The position numbers and the translations under genes were made by a program. The notes beneath the pieces were generated by a model. The model was not told where the DNA came from. It was given only the letters and a program-made list of their open reading frames with translations, and did not search any database. 64,000 nucleotides of DNA from the NCBI GenBank assembly GCA_012934845.2, contig WNNJ02002246.1, positions 1 to 64,000 of the forward strand. Direction: 5' to 3'. Positions 1 to 11,167 of the stretch are shown in pieces. Positions within the stretch are counted from its first letter, which is position 1; each line of letters begins with the position of its first letter. This stretch comes from Pomphorhynchus laevis. Lineage: Eukaryota > Acanthocephala > Palaeacanthocephala > Echinorhynchida > Pomphorhynchidae.

Positions 1-140
1 TCCTGGGGGAGACGGATAGACCGCGTCTCCTGAAGGACTATAACATCTGCATCTCTACCAGATAGAAGGCTAAGGGCGGAAGCACCTCCCGAATACCACT
101 GAAGGATATTTAGTGAAAAAGGTCCTTGATTACTTCCCAT
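1..140 (-). CDS. LINE ORF2, endonuclease N-terminus (partial)
   Basis: A minus-strand ORF begins with ATG at 138-140 and runs off the left window edge. The first residues read MGSNQGPFSLNILQWYSGGA and continue with a segment ending DVIVLQETR. The spaced QW and QET signatures are those of apurinic-type endonucleases at the N-terminus of LINE ORF2, where the glutamate helps bind metal. A sister copy at about 36646 begins MQSNKEPFSLNILQWNSG, which supports this ATG. It follows ORF1 on the same strand by about 35 bp, the usual LINE order. The visible part is open. Confidence 0.7.
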   Translation of the reverse strand, partial: MGSNQGPFSLNILQWYSGGASALSLLSGRDADVIVLQETRSIRLPQ

Positions 141-174
141 TGCGTAAGTGTTACCGAAGTGGGACGCCCTCCAC

Positions 175-903
175 CTAGTCGCAACTAGAGGCGGAAAAGT
201 CGCCTTTACCGCTTCTCGTCACGACAAATGGAGTCGCTTGCCCACGGGCGATATCTTCATTTCCCTCGTTAGCCATAGCCCAGATCGAATCCTTCCTAGC
301 CAGCTTCAGAGCGGCTATGCTCAGTGCTGACCCGTTCCGTTTCTTAGATTTGGGTGGCTTCTTAATATTGTTGGTCTTCCCAGAAGGAGGAGAACGGAAG
401 GATTCCGCTAATTGACCCACCAATTTTTGGACCAATTTTTCAAGTTGAATCATTGATGCCTGATGCTGCATTTCAATAAGTTTAAGAATTTATGTGTCCG
501 GCATCCTGTCGTCATTCTTGTTAGACGAGACAGCTTCCACGAAGCTAGTCGGTTTTGCTGTTACACCCCTGTGTCTCTTTTGTTACGCCTTAAAGATTTT
601 ACACTTTTTTGACCATGCGGGGTGCTCACCACCGCAGTTTGCGCAAAATGGCTTACTTTCGCACTTCTCAGGATGTATAGCAGTTGTACCACACACGCCG
701 CACTTATGTGGTAAAGAACATCCAGCGGACCAATGCCCCCACTGATGACAATTGTTGCAGTGAGGGTACGTTAGTGAGTCGGTTTCGATTATTGAAAATC
801 TCAAATTATACCTCATAAAAGGATTGCATGTTGAAATCGATAGTTTTAGAGCTTCATTGTTGACGCGACCGAGCAGTCGCGTCAACAACAGACCACCTCT
901 CAT
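175..903 (-). pseudogene. LINE ORF1 (gag-like) C-terminal part with zinc knuckles
   Basis: Two minus-strand open stretches (903-583 and 471-175) lie in the same reading direction, separated by stops. The first contains three cysteine/histidine knuckles: CNNCHQWGHWSAGC, then CGVCGTTAIHPEKC, then CANCGGEHPAWSKKC. This is the nucleic-acid-binding end of ORF1 in I, Jockey and R1-type LINEs. The second stretch is lysine/serine rich, like the tail that follows the knuckles in such proteins. The N-terminal half of ORF1 is absent: the sequence switches sense at about 870. Its product would bind element RNA. It is inactive as it stands. Confidence 0.75.
857..888. repeat. 13-bp inverted repeat at the LINE inversion junction
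   Basis: TTGTTGACGCGAC (857-869) is followed by a six-base loop and its exact complement GTCGCGTCAACAA (876-888). To the left, minus-strand ORF1 coding is readable; to the right, plus-strand ORF2 coding is readable from about 878. The hairpin is unusually GC-rich for this window. Confidence 0.85.
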
Positions 904-2650
904 GACCTAATTCGCTGGCGGCTAGAGGACGATACGTTGCTTAGAAGAAGGTTTCACTTTGATCCTATTAGAGTGGCCTTCTTTCAGGCAGCTATCCAAC
1001 TCTTCCCCAGAATTGGAATTGAGAGTTTGACCGAATTTAATTCCTACCTCTCATCGCAAGCTACCGCGATCCTTTCGACTACCTATAAAGGTCGAATATA
1101 CAATCCTACACCAACAAAGCTCAAGGTCCTAGCTAAAATGTTACACCTTCCCAATCCCTATGTTTCCGCCAGACATATCCTCTCGAATGAATATTGGAGC
1201 TCTAGATATAGGCTCCAGCTGAGCAGGGATAGGGCAAGCATTGCTCACCAAAACCCTTCTCAGGCTTCCTTCTGGAAGATATTCAAGAAGGAGAAGTTTG
1301 TTTGCTGGAAGGATAGAGCCTTGGTTTGGATTGGTAGCATAGGCCTTGACAAAGTTTTAGAGGAGTCACTTTCCTTACATAATTATGGAGCCACTCATTC
1401 TCCCCAACCAATCCCGCCTTGGTGTGACTTCAGGAGTAGGGACTTATCTGTTACAGATATCCTTAACTCCTGGGGACCACTCCCTGGCACCTCTAAATCC
1501 CACGCGCTACTCACCACTCGTGTCTGTTAGCTTTTGACATACAGTCAGAGAAAGGAGGTCGCCATCACAATGCTATTAGCCTCCCCGTCTGACATAGCGG
1601 AAATCAACATCAGCCGTCGAGTTTTTTTACCTAAAAAGAGATTAATCACTTGTCCTAAAGATCTGCGGCCCATCTCGATTCAAAACGCCCTCATATCCAT
1701 CTACGAGAAAGCGCTTGCGCGTAGAATCCGCGTTCATTTATGTAGGCGTAATTTGATCCCACCGAGTTTTCATGGGTTTGTCAAAGGGCGCTTGGTCCAT
1801 TCAGCAATTGGTGAAGTGCATCAGTTTTGTCAGGATAATAGTCATCAGCTTGCTGTGGCTGTTCTTGATTTTTCAGCTGCATTTGACCGGATCTCCATTC
1901 CCTTCGTTATCTCCTCTCTCAGGTCCCTCGGGTTGCCTGCGAGAATTGTTAACAGGGTGGAGATATTGTTGTACACCAAGCGGTTCTACTATGAAGACGA
2001 CCCTGATGCGCGTCAGTTATACCCTATTACAGGTGTTCCTCAAGGATCCCCACTTTCCCCTATCTTATATCTTGCTGCATCCATTGTATTATTCAAGAAT
2101 TTTAAACGTGATCAACATCTAGTGGTATATGCTGATGATACCACAGCCTTGTTCTCTGGACGCAGGTGCAAAGATGTAATCTCTGACATCAGCCGTTTCT
2201 TTTTAAGATTAAAAGATCAGTTGCCCCATCCAATCTTATTTTAAACTCCTCTAAATCACAGGTGGTTGTCTTTAATGGCGCTCCTGCCACCAAAAAGAAA
2301 CTTAAGAGACTAGCACTCTCTACACTCTCCTCCATTTTGCAGCATCAACCACTCTCCATCTTCACGAGTCGAGTAAAATATCTGGGGTTCACCGTTACGG
2401 TGAATTGGTCGGCGAAAGCTGACCTGGATAGACTTAAACGTATCCTGGAGAAAGCTAGCTGGGCTCTGAAACGGGCCCAGCATCTTTCATTGAATGGGAT
2501 AACCCAAGTGCGCCTCTGGGGTACTTGGGCTATCTCGCGATTAGTCTTCTTCTTACGAGGACGTCCCCCAGAACAAAGACTAAGGTTTCTCAAGCTCCTC
2601 ATCTCGAGATTACCAACCATAGTCCGCCTTGACTGGACTCTTAGGGTGTG
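878..2650 (+). pseudogene. LINE ORF2 reverse transcriptase region
   Basis: Plus-strand coding starts at about 878 (SRQQQTTSHDLIRWRLEDDT), is open from 937 to 1530, and continues 1534-2244 and 2262-2651 after stops. The RT domain lies in the middle block: LRPISIQNAL, the first catalytic aspartate in DFSAAFDRI, then GVPQGSPLSP and the YADDT box. The third block, SRVKYLGFTV onward, is the usual thumb/connection region. The family is I/Jockey group by the combination of triple-knuckle ORF1 and this RT. There are at least two in-frame interruptions, so it is a dead copy. Its endonuclease part is missing here and is present inverted at 1-140. Confidence 0.85.
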
Positions 2651-2760
2651 AGAGACCCCGAATGGTTCAGTCAGAGGGCGGCTCGCTGGTGCGGCCAAGG
2701 GGCTCAGATCCCTCTGGACCTGAGGCTGTGAATATAAGTTGAAGATTTCAAAATACACGT

Positions 2761-3490
2761 CGTGAACAGCTTCTATTTAAAGTTGTCTTTTGCATGTTTT
2801 GTTTTTATCGGGTATATAGTTATTAATATAACCCTTACTTACAATTATATAATTGGTTATGTAAATTAATATAATTTATATAATTAATATATTTATATAA
2901 TTTATACAATTATATAAACTCGTATGTGCTAGGTTAAAATATTTTGCTGATATTTTAGTTTTACTCTGTACATGCAAAATTTGTATCAACAAATAACAAT
3001 GTTGACTAACATTTATTCGCAATCATTTCGTGGTGGAGTTAAATTCGTAAAGCTTATTTATTAATAAGATACGATAGATAAAACATTTATTTTAAAATAC
3101 AATAAACTTTGTTTCATTCTTTTAGAATTAATCTGGCTTTTACTAATCGAATAAAATGATAATGCATTATGTTTAATCAATTTAGTTAATTGACGTTATA
3201 AATTAATATTTATATTAATAATAAATATTCATTTTTACAATGACTGTTAAAAATGTTCATAACTTTTAACGTTTATTTTGGAGTTTGATAAACTGTTTCT
3301 TGAAGAGTCACTGTTGAAAAACTTCTTAATAAATCACAAAGCACTTTATTCAAAACAAATATCATCTCAATTATTCCCAATTCTTAAACCTCTAGCATGA
3401 AGCAAAACATATTGACTTATTTAGGCGAGCAGAAATTGCAGTGAAAGTTGTTAAATACAATAAAATACACAAAAAACTATCAAAACTTAC
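2761..3490. other. AT-rich stretch between LINE and SLC12 exon
   Basis: No gene seen. If the SLC12-like gene continues leftward, this is its next intron on the minus strand and the LINE at 1-2760 is inserted in that intron. I looked for the next expected SLC12 exon here and did not find one. Confidence 0.5.
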
Positions 3491-6400
3491 CAATTCAGAC
3501 CTTAGTCCAATTGAGCAATTAGTAGTACATGTAAATAAACAAATTTGAGATATATTTGTTTTTCCAGATTTGACCATTTTTGACACGGTGTTACTTGTTA
3601 ATCCTCGACACATTATAAACGAAGATGCCAGCCCAAATATCCAATAAGTCATTGTGGCAACGTTTGTTGCCCATAAAGTACCCTTTGGAATTGCTGTTTG
3701 GGGGTTCTAAAACAATATCAATCCTAAATTTGTAAATAGCATTTTACGACACATTACAATAAGGTTAAAAGATTGGCTACTTGTATGAAAATGCTTCCAT
3801 AACTACAGAGATCAGCTTGATTTTTGGATCAACTTCTTTAATCAAAACGAAAACTACATATCGATTACATTAATTGTTTAATTGCCATTTATTGTCTAAT
3901 TTTCTATTATACTATTACGTTAATATATGTGATGCCAATCATCAACTTGTAAACTAAATATAAATCATGTCAATATATTTATCAAGATAAAATATCACAA
4001 ATAAATTATATTGTAGCATTAAATATGAATAATATGATGTAAAAAGTTATAATTGATCTTTATCAATTACAATTGATAAAGGCCGCAAGGCAGAAACGTC
4101 TTAAAAATTGGTTTGTGCAGTATTCCTGTTGAGCAATTATTATTTTTAATAAATAAAAATATACGATTAAAAATAGTACAACAGTAACCATACGATATAT
4201 ACAGAAATTTTATTAACAAGACGTTTCGCCCTTAGGCCTTTTCAATTGTATGTTATTTATCTCTCAAACGTTTTAATATGATGTAAAATAAATATAAATT
4301 GTAGAAAATGCTATATAATTATTTATTATTTATCTTTACTTTTGATTTATATATAGTATAAAATATATCGACTTAGTTATCTGATATGTAAAATTTTTCA
4401 CATCGTTATACGTCATTATCAAATGGTGTTAAGAAGTATGTCATTAGCATGTATTTGGCCCCGATAAAATATTTTAAAAATAAAATACGTAGACTCAGTC
4501 AGCTGATCTGATTTATTAATTATCTAAATGTCATTAATGATTAAAATGTTAAATGAAAGTCAAATATTATATTTATATTACATTATTATATTACATTTAT
4601 ACGATACTTTGTTGATTTAAACTTCTCATGTTATAAGAGGGTAAACGAAGTCTACAAGTCAATAATAATTTGTCAGTAGAACAAATGAGATAACTGAGTC
4701 TACGTATTTTATACTAAATATAAAAATAAAGATAAGTAATAAATAATTATATAAGATATTATACAATTTATATTTATATCAAATTAAAATAAAAAATTGA
4801 AATTTAAAATAAAAGTAAACTGTTATGAATTGATTAATAAATAAAAGATGATGTATTAGAATAAAGATTAGCGATCATATGGAGGAACTGTTATCTTATC
4901 AGGTTTGTATTTTTTCAAGAATTAGGAATTAGCTGCACATATTTCTGATTTTAAATTTTTTCTCTTAATTTGTTCTTTATCATCAGAGTTAATCTGATAC
5001 CAATCTCTGAGCTGTTTCGATTAAACTCTCGCGGTGCTGGTAACCTAAATCGATTATTTTGATCTGTTTGTCTGGAATTCGTATATTTTGTTATTGTCCA
5101 CGTGACTACGGATTCTGTGAATATTTATCGTGTTAGTGATTTCGTGACTATTTATCGTGTTAGTTTTGAAAGCTTTTTACATTTATGAGATAAAATTGAT
5201 TCTCTTAGAGTGTTGATAACATTTTACTTCTGTCTAGCAATTACAAGTGAGTGATATTTTCAAACAATTCTGGTCAACTTACATTCAGCTGCCTTAAACG
5301 CGTTGTCGACTTCTTTTAAAATATTTGAATATTCTGGCATATCTAAAAGGTATGGGCTGAGTTGAAGACTATTTTTGATTCTTAGACTTTTCGTTGTGAT
5401 TCCGTTTTTAGCCAATATCGCAAATATTGGCTAAAAACAAAGTGCTCACTTGATGAGATCGTTCATGCAGATCACTGTATATAGTTCGAATACTTTATAT
5501 ATTATAGTAATTAATTTAAGCCATATATGCCATAAATATTAAATTGATTTATCATTCATATATTATGTGTCTGCCAATATGCGTCGATTCTGTCGATTTT
5601 GATGCTTCATCGATAAGTAAAATTTTCGCATTAAAGAATGTACTGGCAAATTATGCGATAAGTTATGGATCACAAAGTGCTTTGTGATAATTCAAGATAA
5701 GTCTTTAAATGATATAAAAAATAAACCAATAAATAACATACTTTCAAATTTCCAGATATATTTACACCAGCTAATATGCCTGTCATAGCTGGAAAGAAAA
5801 CCGCAAACACTTTTATAAATCCCTGTCCGTCAAGATACGCCGGATAAAGATTATCCTTAGCTGTTTTAACTACAAAAGCACGAACATACGATTATAAATA
5901 TTGTCAATCTTACGTGATATCCCTGTAAACCCATATTTCCTTTTTTCTTCCGTCATTATGAACCAACCAACAATATAGTTTGCGAATGATATTACCAAAA
6001 CACATAACATAAAAATCATTATCTAAATAGATAATTTTATCTATTTAAACCAGAAAGTAATTAAAAATACCTTAGACTCGAAATCGAGTCCAATCAAAAT
6101 AATTGTTGCCAATAAAACTAAAACCATAAGGGATAATACCCTCGTACCGTTTGTTGTCGTGAAAAACGACTCCGAAATTTCCTAAACATTCAAATGGAGT
6201 GATTCGTAATTACAATTAACAACGGACATTTTTGAGAATGTCTTTTATTGTCACGGCTACACCAACAATAACTAGTGCAGCTGAAGTTAAATCAGTCACT
6301 GCCATAGTGATTCCAATTGGACCGCCAAATTCAGCACCCAATGTTCTCGACAGCAAAAAATATGTGCCTCCTGCTCATAAGCAGATTGTATTAATAAAGC

Positions 6401-6694
6401 AGATAACACGAGCAGATAATTACCAGCTTTAACTTTCCCGTTTGTAGCGACGCTAGCCAAAGATAATGTGGTCAATACAGATATTAGACCGGATGCTAGT
6501 ATGATTATGGATCCTAAAATAATACCTGCATTCCCCATCACCCATGGTAGCCGAAGAAACAGAATAGCTCCAAATAGTGCCAGAAGATCTCTTACCATAA
6601 CACCGGTAAACCATCCTAGTTTAACAATTTTTTTCGGTTGATTTTTTATATTTTCGCAGTCTTTGATTTGTTCCGGAATAGTAGATTTTCTACT
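3491..6694 (-). CDS. SLC12-family cation-chloride cotransporter, NKCC-like (partial, six exons)
   Basis: Six minus-strand exons join in phase with GT-AG introns: 6694-6424, 6370-6228, 6181-6071, 6022-5914, 5869-5742 and 3706-3491. Introns are 53, 46, 48, 44 and about 2035 bp. Landmarks in order are the family start [20 protein letters not shown], first membrane segment [14 protein letters not shown], then [20 protein letters not shown] (spanning the first splice), a hydrophobic [38 protein letters not shown] and [15 protein letters not shown] (spanning the big intron). These are classic amino-acid permease/SLC12 signatures. Such proteins carry Na+, K+ and Cl- together across the plasma membrane. 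The 325 codons seen are the N-terminal half of the transport core. The N-terminal cytoplasmic exons (right) and later exons (left) were not found. All exons are open, so this looks like a live gene. The choice of NKCC over KCC rests on overall resemblance only. Confidence 0.88.
4071..4102 (+). ncRNA. Degenerate hammerhead-ribozyme-like motif, PLE type
   Basis: Reads TTGATAA, then a GCC-GCAA-GGC stem-loop, then GAAACGTC. In type I hammerheads of Penelope-like elements the core is CUGANGA, stem II, GAAAC and a GUC cleavage triplet with a minimal ACGU stem III. The second half fits exactly; the first core block carries changes expected to kill activity. It lies in the 2 kb SLC12 intron beside PLE terminal repeats. 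Confidence 0.5.
4215..4248 (-). ncRNA. Second hammerhead-like motif, inverted to the first
   Basis: On the minus strand: ACAA, TTGAAAA, stem GCC/GGC around TAAG, then GAAACGTC, then TTGT. The flanking ACAA and TTGT can pair as a four-base stem I, giving all three stems of a type I hammerhead. The CUGANGA block is again altered. It faces the copy at 4071-4102 across about 110 bp, so the two could also fold on each other. Confidence 0.5.
4310..4910. repeat. PLE-associated terminal repeats, both orientations
   Basis: The window-wide motif AACTGAGTCTACGTATTTTA with its AT-rich tail occurs here at least three times: minus at about 4310-4392 and 4482-4513, plus at about 4680-4780. The plus copy continues into the second block of the repeat, ending near GATCATATGGAGGAACTG and TTATCAGGTTT (4868-4905). 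Elsewhere in the window the same blocks adjoin PLE coding debris, so I take them as PLE ends or a non-autonomous derivative. Confidence 0.6.
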
Positions 6695-8640
6695 CTAAAA
6701 ATACGTAGAAATTTTACTTTTTAATTAAAAATTTTAATTTTAAAATCTAATCATTTGATTTTGATAGAAAGAAATAATATAATTTGAAAACATTCAAAAG
6801 CTACTCGTGACTAACAGTAATAAGAGTTTAGCTATCATTAACAGCAAAATATTATTCGATATTTCAATGTAACGGCCATCATCATCAGAAAAATTTCTTT
6901 ATTGAAGAGATTGTTTACATTAAGAAAATATCTTATAAATTTTGAATATGAAATAAATTATCGATTTGATTTAATGACCAGATCGTACCGCGACAAGTAA
7001 ACAAGTAATTTCTAGCTTTGAACTGCTCTGCGATAATTATTGAATATCAACTGCTACCTTTTAAAGTGACAAGTACACGAGCTATGATTCACCTATGAGT
7101 GAACACGTTATTATTTATAAGTGAACTTATAAAAGGTGAACTTGGTCAGCAATGAAAACTATCTTTTGCATATAGATAGTTTTATCTTTTACATAAAACT
7201 ATCTTTCATTTGTTTAAATAAATGAGTTATTAAATTAATGAACACAATATATTCAACAATATATGCATAATATCTTATTTAATGTACAAATGATTTATAA
7301 ATGAATTAATGAGTTAATAAATTAATTATTTAATAAATAGGTTATTAAATTACTTGTTTTTGATTTTTATAAAAATCGAAGAGTAATAAAACATTAAATA
7401 AAATAATTGAAAAATATAAATAATAATAAATTTACTGTCACAATTTAATTAATAAAGTATTTAATTTATATTTAATGATATAATTATATTTTATTATATA
7501 TTTACATAAGGATAAATCTCAAAAATTACGGCCTAATTTTACTTATGCTGTTAATACTTTCACTGTTAGTTTTGCTAGCATTCAAGTCAAAACGGACTAG
7601 TTGTAACTTTGGAAATATAAAATCTGAAGGCTGATATAAAAATATCAAACAGTATGACGAAAACCTTATGCTTTAAACCATTAACTTATGTGTATACATA
7701 AGTAAAATATCAAACGCGATAATTGATTATTTAATGGGATCACTGATTATATACACAATTTACTTGCAACCAATAATCACTTAATTCCTTATTACTCCTA
7801 ATATTCCCAAGGGTTAATTGTACAAAATGACCTTTTTAGGTTTCTACTAATCTCCGTAATGGTCGATTAGAATGATGACTATTTCTTTTGATGTTCTATA
7901 TTTTATGATATTCCATGTAATAAGGCATATATACGTTATATATAAGTGATATAAGATTAATAAGTGATTTTTATATGGGAACGTCTGATATATCTACATT
8001 TTCTATAAGCACTTACAATTCTTCGTTGAATTTAAAAAAATTTAAAATGATATAAGCACAGTATTAATGATATAAGCAGTATACAGTATATATAATGATA
8101 TATACAGTATTTGTAGCAAATACTGTGTTTTCATATAATTATTAATGCAGGATAAGAAACATGAGAAATCACAATCTCTAACATTTGTAAATCAATAATA
8201 ATCATGTAATACGCTCACATAACATATTTGATCAATATCTTAAAAATAAATACTCGTTATTTCAAAAGACCGAAGTGTAGATGGTAATGTATTGTATTGA
8301 AAATGACATTATTCAATGACATTATTGTTAGTGACAAAACTATCAAAACTTTTCGCACAAATTAGTGCTAAGATTAAATTTGACAAAAAGTAAAGTTTAA
8401 AAATCTCTTTTTATCTTATAAACTAAATACATTTATTCAAAATTATATATCTAAAAATCTTTAATTTTGACCCTTAGTAGTTTAACAAACAGTTTAATCC
8501 GATAAAATTTCTTACAACACAACACGATAAAGATTATATTGCTTTTCTACATGAGATAAATGCATTACCAAAAAATATTTTCTTTCTATATATGCATGTA
8601 AATTTAATTGATTTTCTTTTATAAAAGTGTAATATTTAAT
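6695..8640. other. AT-rich gene-free stretch upstream of SLC12 exon 1 seen
   Basis: No supported gene. The acceptor at 6695-6696 shows that at least one more 5' exon of the SLC12-like gene must lie to the right, but I could not identify it here or further on. Sequence is dominated by A/T runs and short self-complementary patches. Confidence 0.4.
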
Positions 8641-8645
8641 GACAT

Positions 8646-9001
8646 TATTGTTCGCATTTATAACAAGACTATCAAAGGTTTTTCGCTTTATATTTTATTT
8701 CTGGTTGATATTATAATCAAAAAATAAAAGAATCTAATGTAATTATAAGAGAATCAAATAATAATGAGATAATATTAATAAATTCAATATAAATCATCTT
8801 AATTTTTAATGTCGACCTCGTTACCTAAGTTTGATAAATTCATTAATAATTTATTTTACAAATTTAATTCTGTAAAATGCTTACTACTGCTCGGAGTTCG
8901 ACAATAGTTGGTCTTTTAAGTGCATTGCCTGTGATAGAATCAGCGGCCCTGTAAAATTTGAGATTTGGCAATTTATCGATGTCATACAGCCTTGATGGAG
9001 T
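8646..9001 (+). repeat. Dispersed direct repeat, copy 1
   Basis: About 350 bp from CGCATTTATAACAAGACTAT to ACAGCCTTGATGGAG, repeated with few differences at 19781-20115. Weaker similarity extends upstream of both (a segment beginning near TATTTTCTTTCTATAT). No coding capacity recognised. Confidence 0.8.
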
Positions 9002-9187
9002 TTCTACTAATCAAAAATATCGCAATTTATCACAGTTAATAGTAGTCCCTAATACCGTCATTGATCTGTGAAGTTGAAGACATTCTCATATAAAGCCAGG
9101 AATTGTATTAACAATTCCTAAAAAACAGTATTTGTAGAACTTAATAGTTTTAATATGTGTATCTGAAAACTGAAACATGACCGTGTA

Positions 9188-9283
9188 TTTAGCCTCGCTG
9201 CTATGCAGGCTCGAGGATCAGGTGCCGAAACCTGATAATATAGCAGTTCTTACTGATGACCTATAATCCTTCTTCTTGTCCAT
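9188..9283 (-). repeat. PLE-associated structured repeat block, minus copy
   Basis: Inverted relative to the copy at 9597. Contains the conserved GCCGAAACCTGATAA and CTGATGACC segments. The pair of opposite copies about 400 bp apart could form a large foldback. Confidence 0.6.
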
Positions 9284-9589
9284 TGCCTGTTACTTATTAT
9301 TCAATTCATAAAAATGACTTTTATTTTAAATTTCAATTAAAAGATTTTTCAATTTTTCAATAAAAAAATTGATAAAACTTTTGCATTTGACAAGTTCAAT
9401 TTCACGGATTCTATATTAAAAAGATATTGAAGAGTATAGAGATAATAAATATCTATTTGATTATTTTCTCATATTGTAGCCATTGTTTGCAGAGTACCAA
9501 GATTAATGAAGTTTATAATTTTTGATAAAAAGTAACCAGAAAGTAAGCATTAGCCAATATTGTATCAATATATAAGAATCTGCATATAG

Positions 9590-10040
9590 AATACCTTTAT
9601 TAGAATAAGGGTTAGAGGTCATCAGGAATAAATGCTATGCTATAAGGTTTCGGCTCCTCTTCCTCGACCCAACATAGCAGCGAAGCTAAATACACGCCAA
9701 TGACGTATTTCCACTGATGAAATTATATTATCTATTATCTTATTCTAATATAAAACATATTGTTTATTATCCATAAAAATTTTCCGCTTAAGATTTTAAA
9801 TTTATTTTTAATATTATTGTGTTGATTTATATATTTTACTATTTTCTGTTTGATTGTATTTTTATAGTAACCTAGTTTAAAATAAGCATCTATTAAAATA
9901 TTTCAATGATTTTGAAGAAAGTCAATATCATTACATATTATTGCTATTCTTAAAATTTCATTAATATTTTTATATTTAATATTATATGGTATGCATGAAT
10001 ATTCAAGCAAAATATGTTTCTGGTAAATTTAAGTCGGAAA
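9590..10040 (-). pseudogene. PLE remnant: structured repeat plus RT tail
   Basis: The conserved block (GGTTAGAGGTCATCAGG, then a stem built from GCTATG and CATAGC, then GACGTATTTCC) at 9597-9720 is followed by AT-rich sequence closely resembling 45130-45510 and ending in coding-like sequence read on the minus strand (FTRNIFCLNIHAY). In the copy at 45.3 kb the same segment continues as a PLE RT C-terminal region, so this is the same family at greater decay. Confidence 0.55.
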
Positions 10041-10198
10041 CTTAGTTCCGAGATTACTAACTTAAGCTTTTCTCCTTTTAAAGTTATTTCTACCTTCTCA
10101 ATTATTGAACTCGGTGAAAGTAGTTGACATTTTAGTTTGTCGAAATGAAAACAAATCTGATATGAATAGAGTGAACAACATACCATACTTTTTCTTAG

Positions 10199-10426
10199 CT
10201 ATTGGTGGGCACCCACATAGTTGCCGTCGTCAGTAAACCATGTGGAGTACGTTTGATGCTGAAATCTGTAACCGGTAAATAAGATGAAGAGATCAGCCAC
10301 GAATGCCAGCTTTTCTAGCGGGTTATATCGAGTAAATCCGTGGTTCGACAACATTACGTCGTGGTCGACAGAGAACGTTGTGGAATAAATATATTTGCTA
10401 GTCAAAACAGCGTGAGGGAAGGACAT
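10199..10426 (-). CDS. Unrecognised coding-like ORF, 75 codons
   Basis: Codes for a mixed-composition peptide (for example FTRYNPLEKLAFVADLFIL and TYSTWFTDDGNYVGAH) with ordinary codon use, unlike the lysine/asparagine/isoleucine-rich chance ORFs of this AT-rich region. I do not recognise the family. It may be an exon or a gene relic. A second coding-like ORF lies upstream on the same strand at 10771-11079. No splice pairing between them could be established. Confidence 0.35.
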   Translation of the reverse strand: MSFPHAVLTSKYIYSTTFSVDHDVMLSNHGFTRYNPLEKLAFVADLFILFTGYRFQHQTYSTWFTDDGNYVGAHQ

Positions 10427-10770
10427 ACATATTGAACGTTTAATATGACCAATCGTCTATTTATTCTGTTGAATGCGTTTTGTACATCGAGTTGTCGGAT
10501 TTAGTGAATGGCAGTTTCAAATCTAAGGACGTTGTCCCGCACATAACTGATCAGACTTTGATACGATCTTTAAGATCTTTAAGATCTTATACGATCTCCG
10601 CTTATTCTCCTGTTGAGTGCTTTACTGATTATTTGACAGGAGACTTCACGAATCTTGATTGATCATATTCCAGGGTTTTTTATGAGGGGCAGCAATCTGC
10701 ATGCGGTAAATGCCTTTAATTTTTTTGGATCCAAGTTGATAAAGTTTGCAGAATAAAAAAGTTAGCTAAA

Positions 10771-11079
10771 TTAAACTCTGACATCACTAATAAATATTCG
10801 AAAAACACAGTATCTAACATCACAAATTTGAATATGCAGCAGAAGAACATGTGGAACCCTGAGTAGACGAAAAGCGTTCATAATATCTTGATTGTTGATA
10901 TCTTTTGGAAACGCGTTAGATGGTGAGGAACAGCGATTTTGAAGGTATTCGATGAGGGACAAGTGTTTTGAAGAATCGATTCGTTTGTATGGAGGTCGCT
11001 TAATCTTTAAGGCATCATTCGAATTATCTGGAGATAAAATAAAAAGTGTCGCTGCGCCAGTGTCCCTAATAGACATCAA
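10771..11079 (-). CDS. Unrecognised coding-like ORF, 102 codons
   Basis: The first 75 or so residues look like real protein (IRDTGAATLFILSPDNSND, LSLIEYLQNRCSSPSNAFP, NNQDIMNAFRLLR); the last 25 look like readthrough. The change of character near RLLRVP suggests an exon end or a break there. Family not recognised and no transposon signature seen. With the ORF at 10199-10426 it may form a decayed or multi-exon gene. Confidence 0.35.
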   Translation of the reverse strand: MMSIRDTGAATLFILSPDNSNDALKIKRPPYKRIDSSKHLSLIEYLQNRCSSPSNAFPKDINNQDIMNAFRLLRVPHVLLLHIQICDVRYCVFRIFISDVRV

Positions 11080-11167
11080 TTTTATAAAACGTCAAATCCA
11101 ACAGTTTGTAAAGTATTTAACTTACTTATTACATATAAAAGATTGTATTATGTATTTCCTCTGTTGA

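Larger units (their letters stand above)
1..2760. mobile_element. I/Jockey-type LINE with inverted 5' half
   Basis: This is a non-LTR retrotransposon remnant in two oppositely oriented blocks. Positions 1 to about 870 carry, on the minus strand, the end of ORF1 (gag-like zinc knuckles) followed by the start of ORF2 (endonuclease). Positions about 878-2760 carry, on the plus strand, the later part of ORF2 with the reverse transcriptase. The two coding senses meet at a short perfect hairpin. Coding traces fade at about 2760, where AT-rich sequence begins. The arrangement matches a 5' inversion, or two 5'-truncated copies placed head to head. The left edge of the window prevents deciding between them. 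Confidence 0.8.

Noticed and set aside
9188-9720. Hammerhead ribozyme in the structured repeat (CTGATGACC and GCCGAAACC strings)
   Set aside because: The core strings occur, but stem II cannot close flush (C after CTGATGA and C before GAAA do not pair) and the order would need an open stem II form without support.
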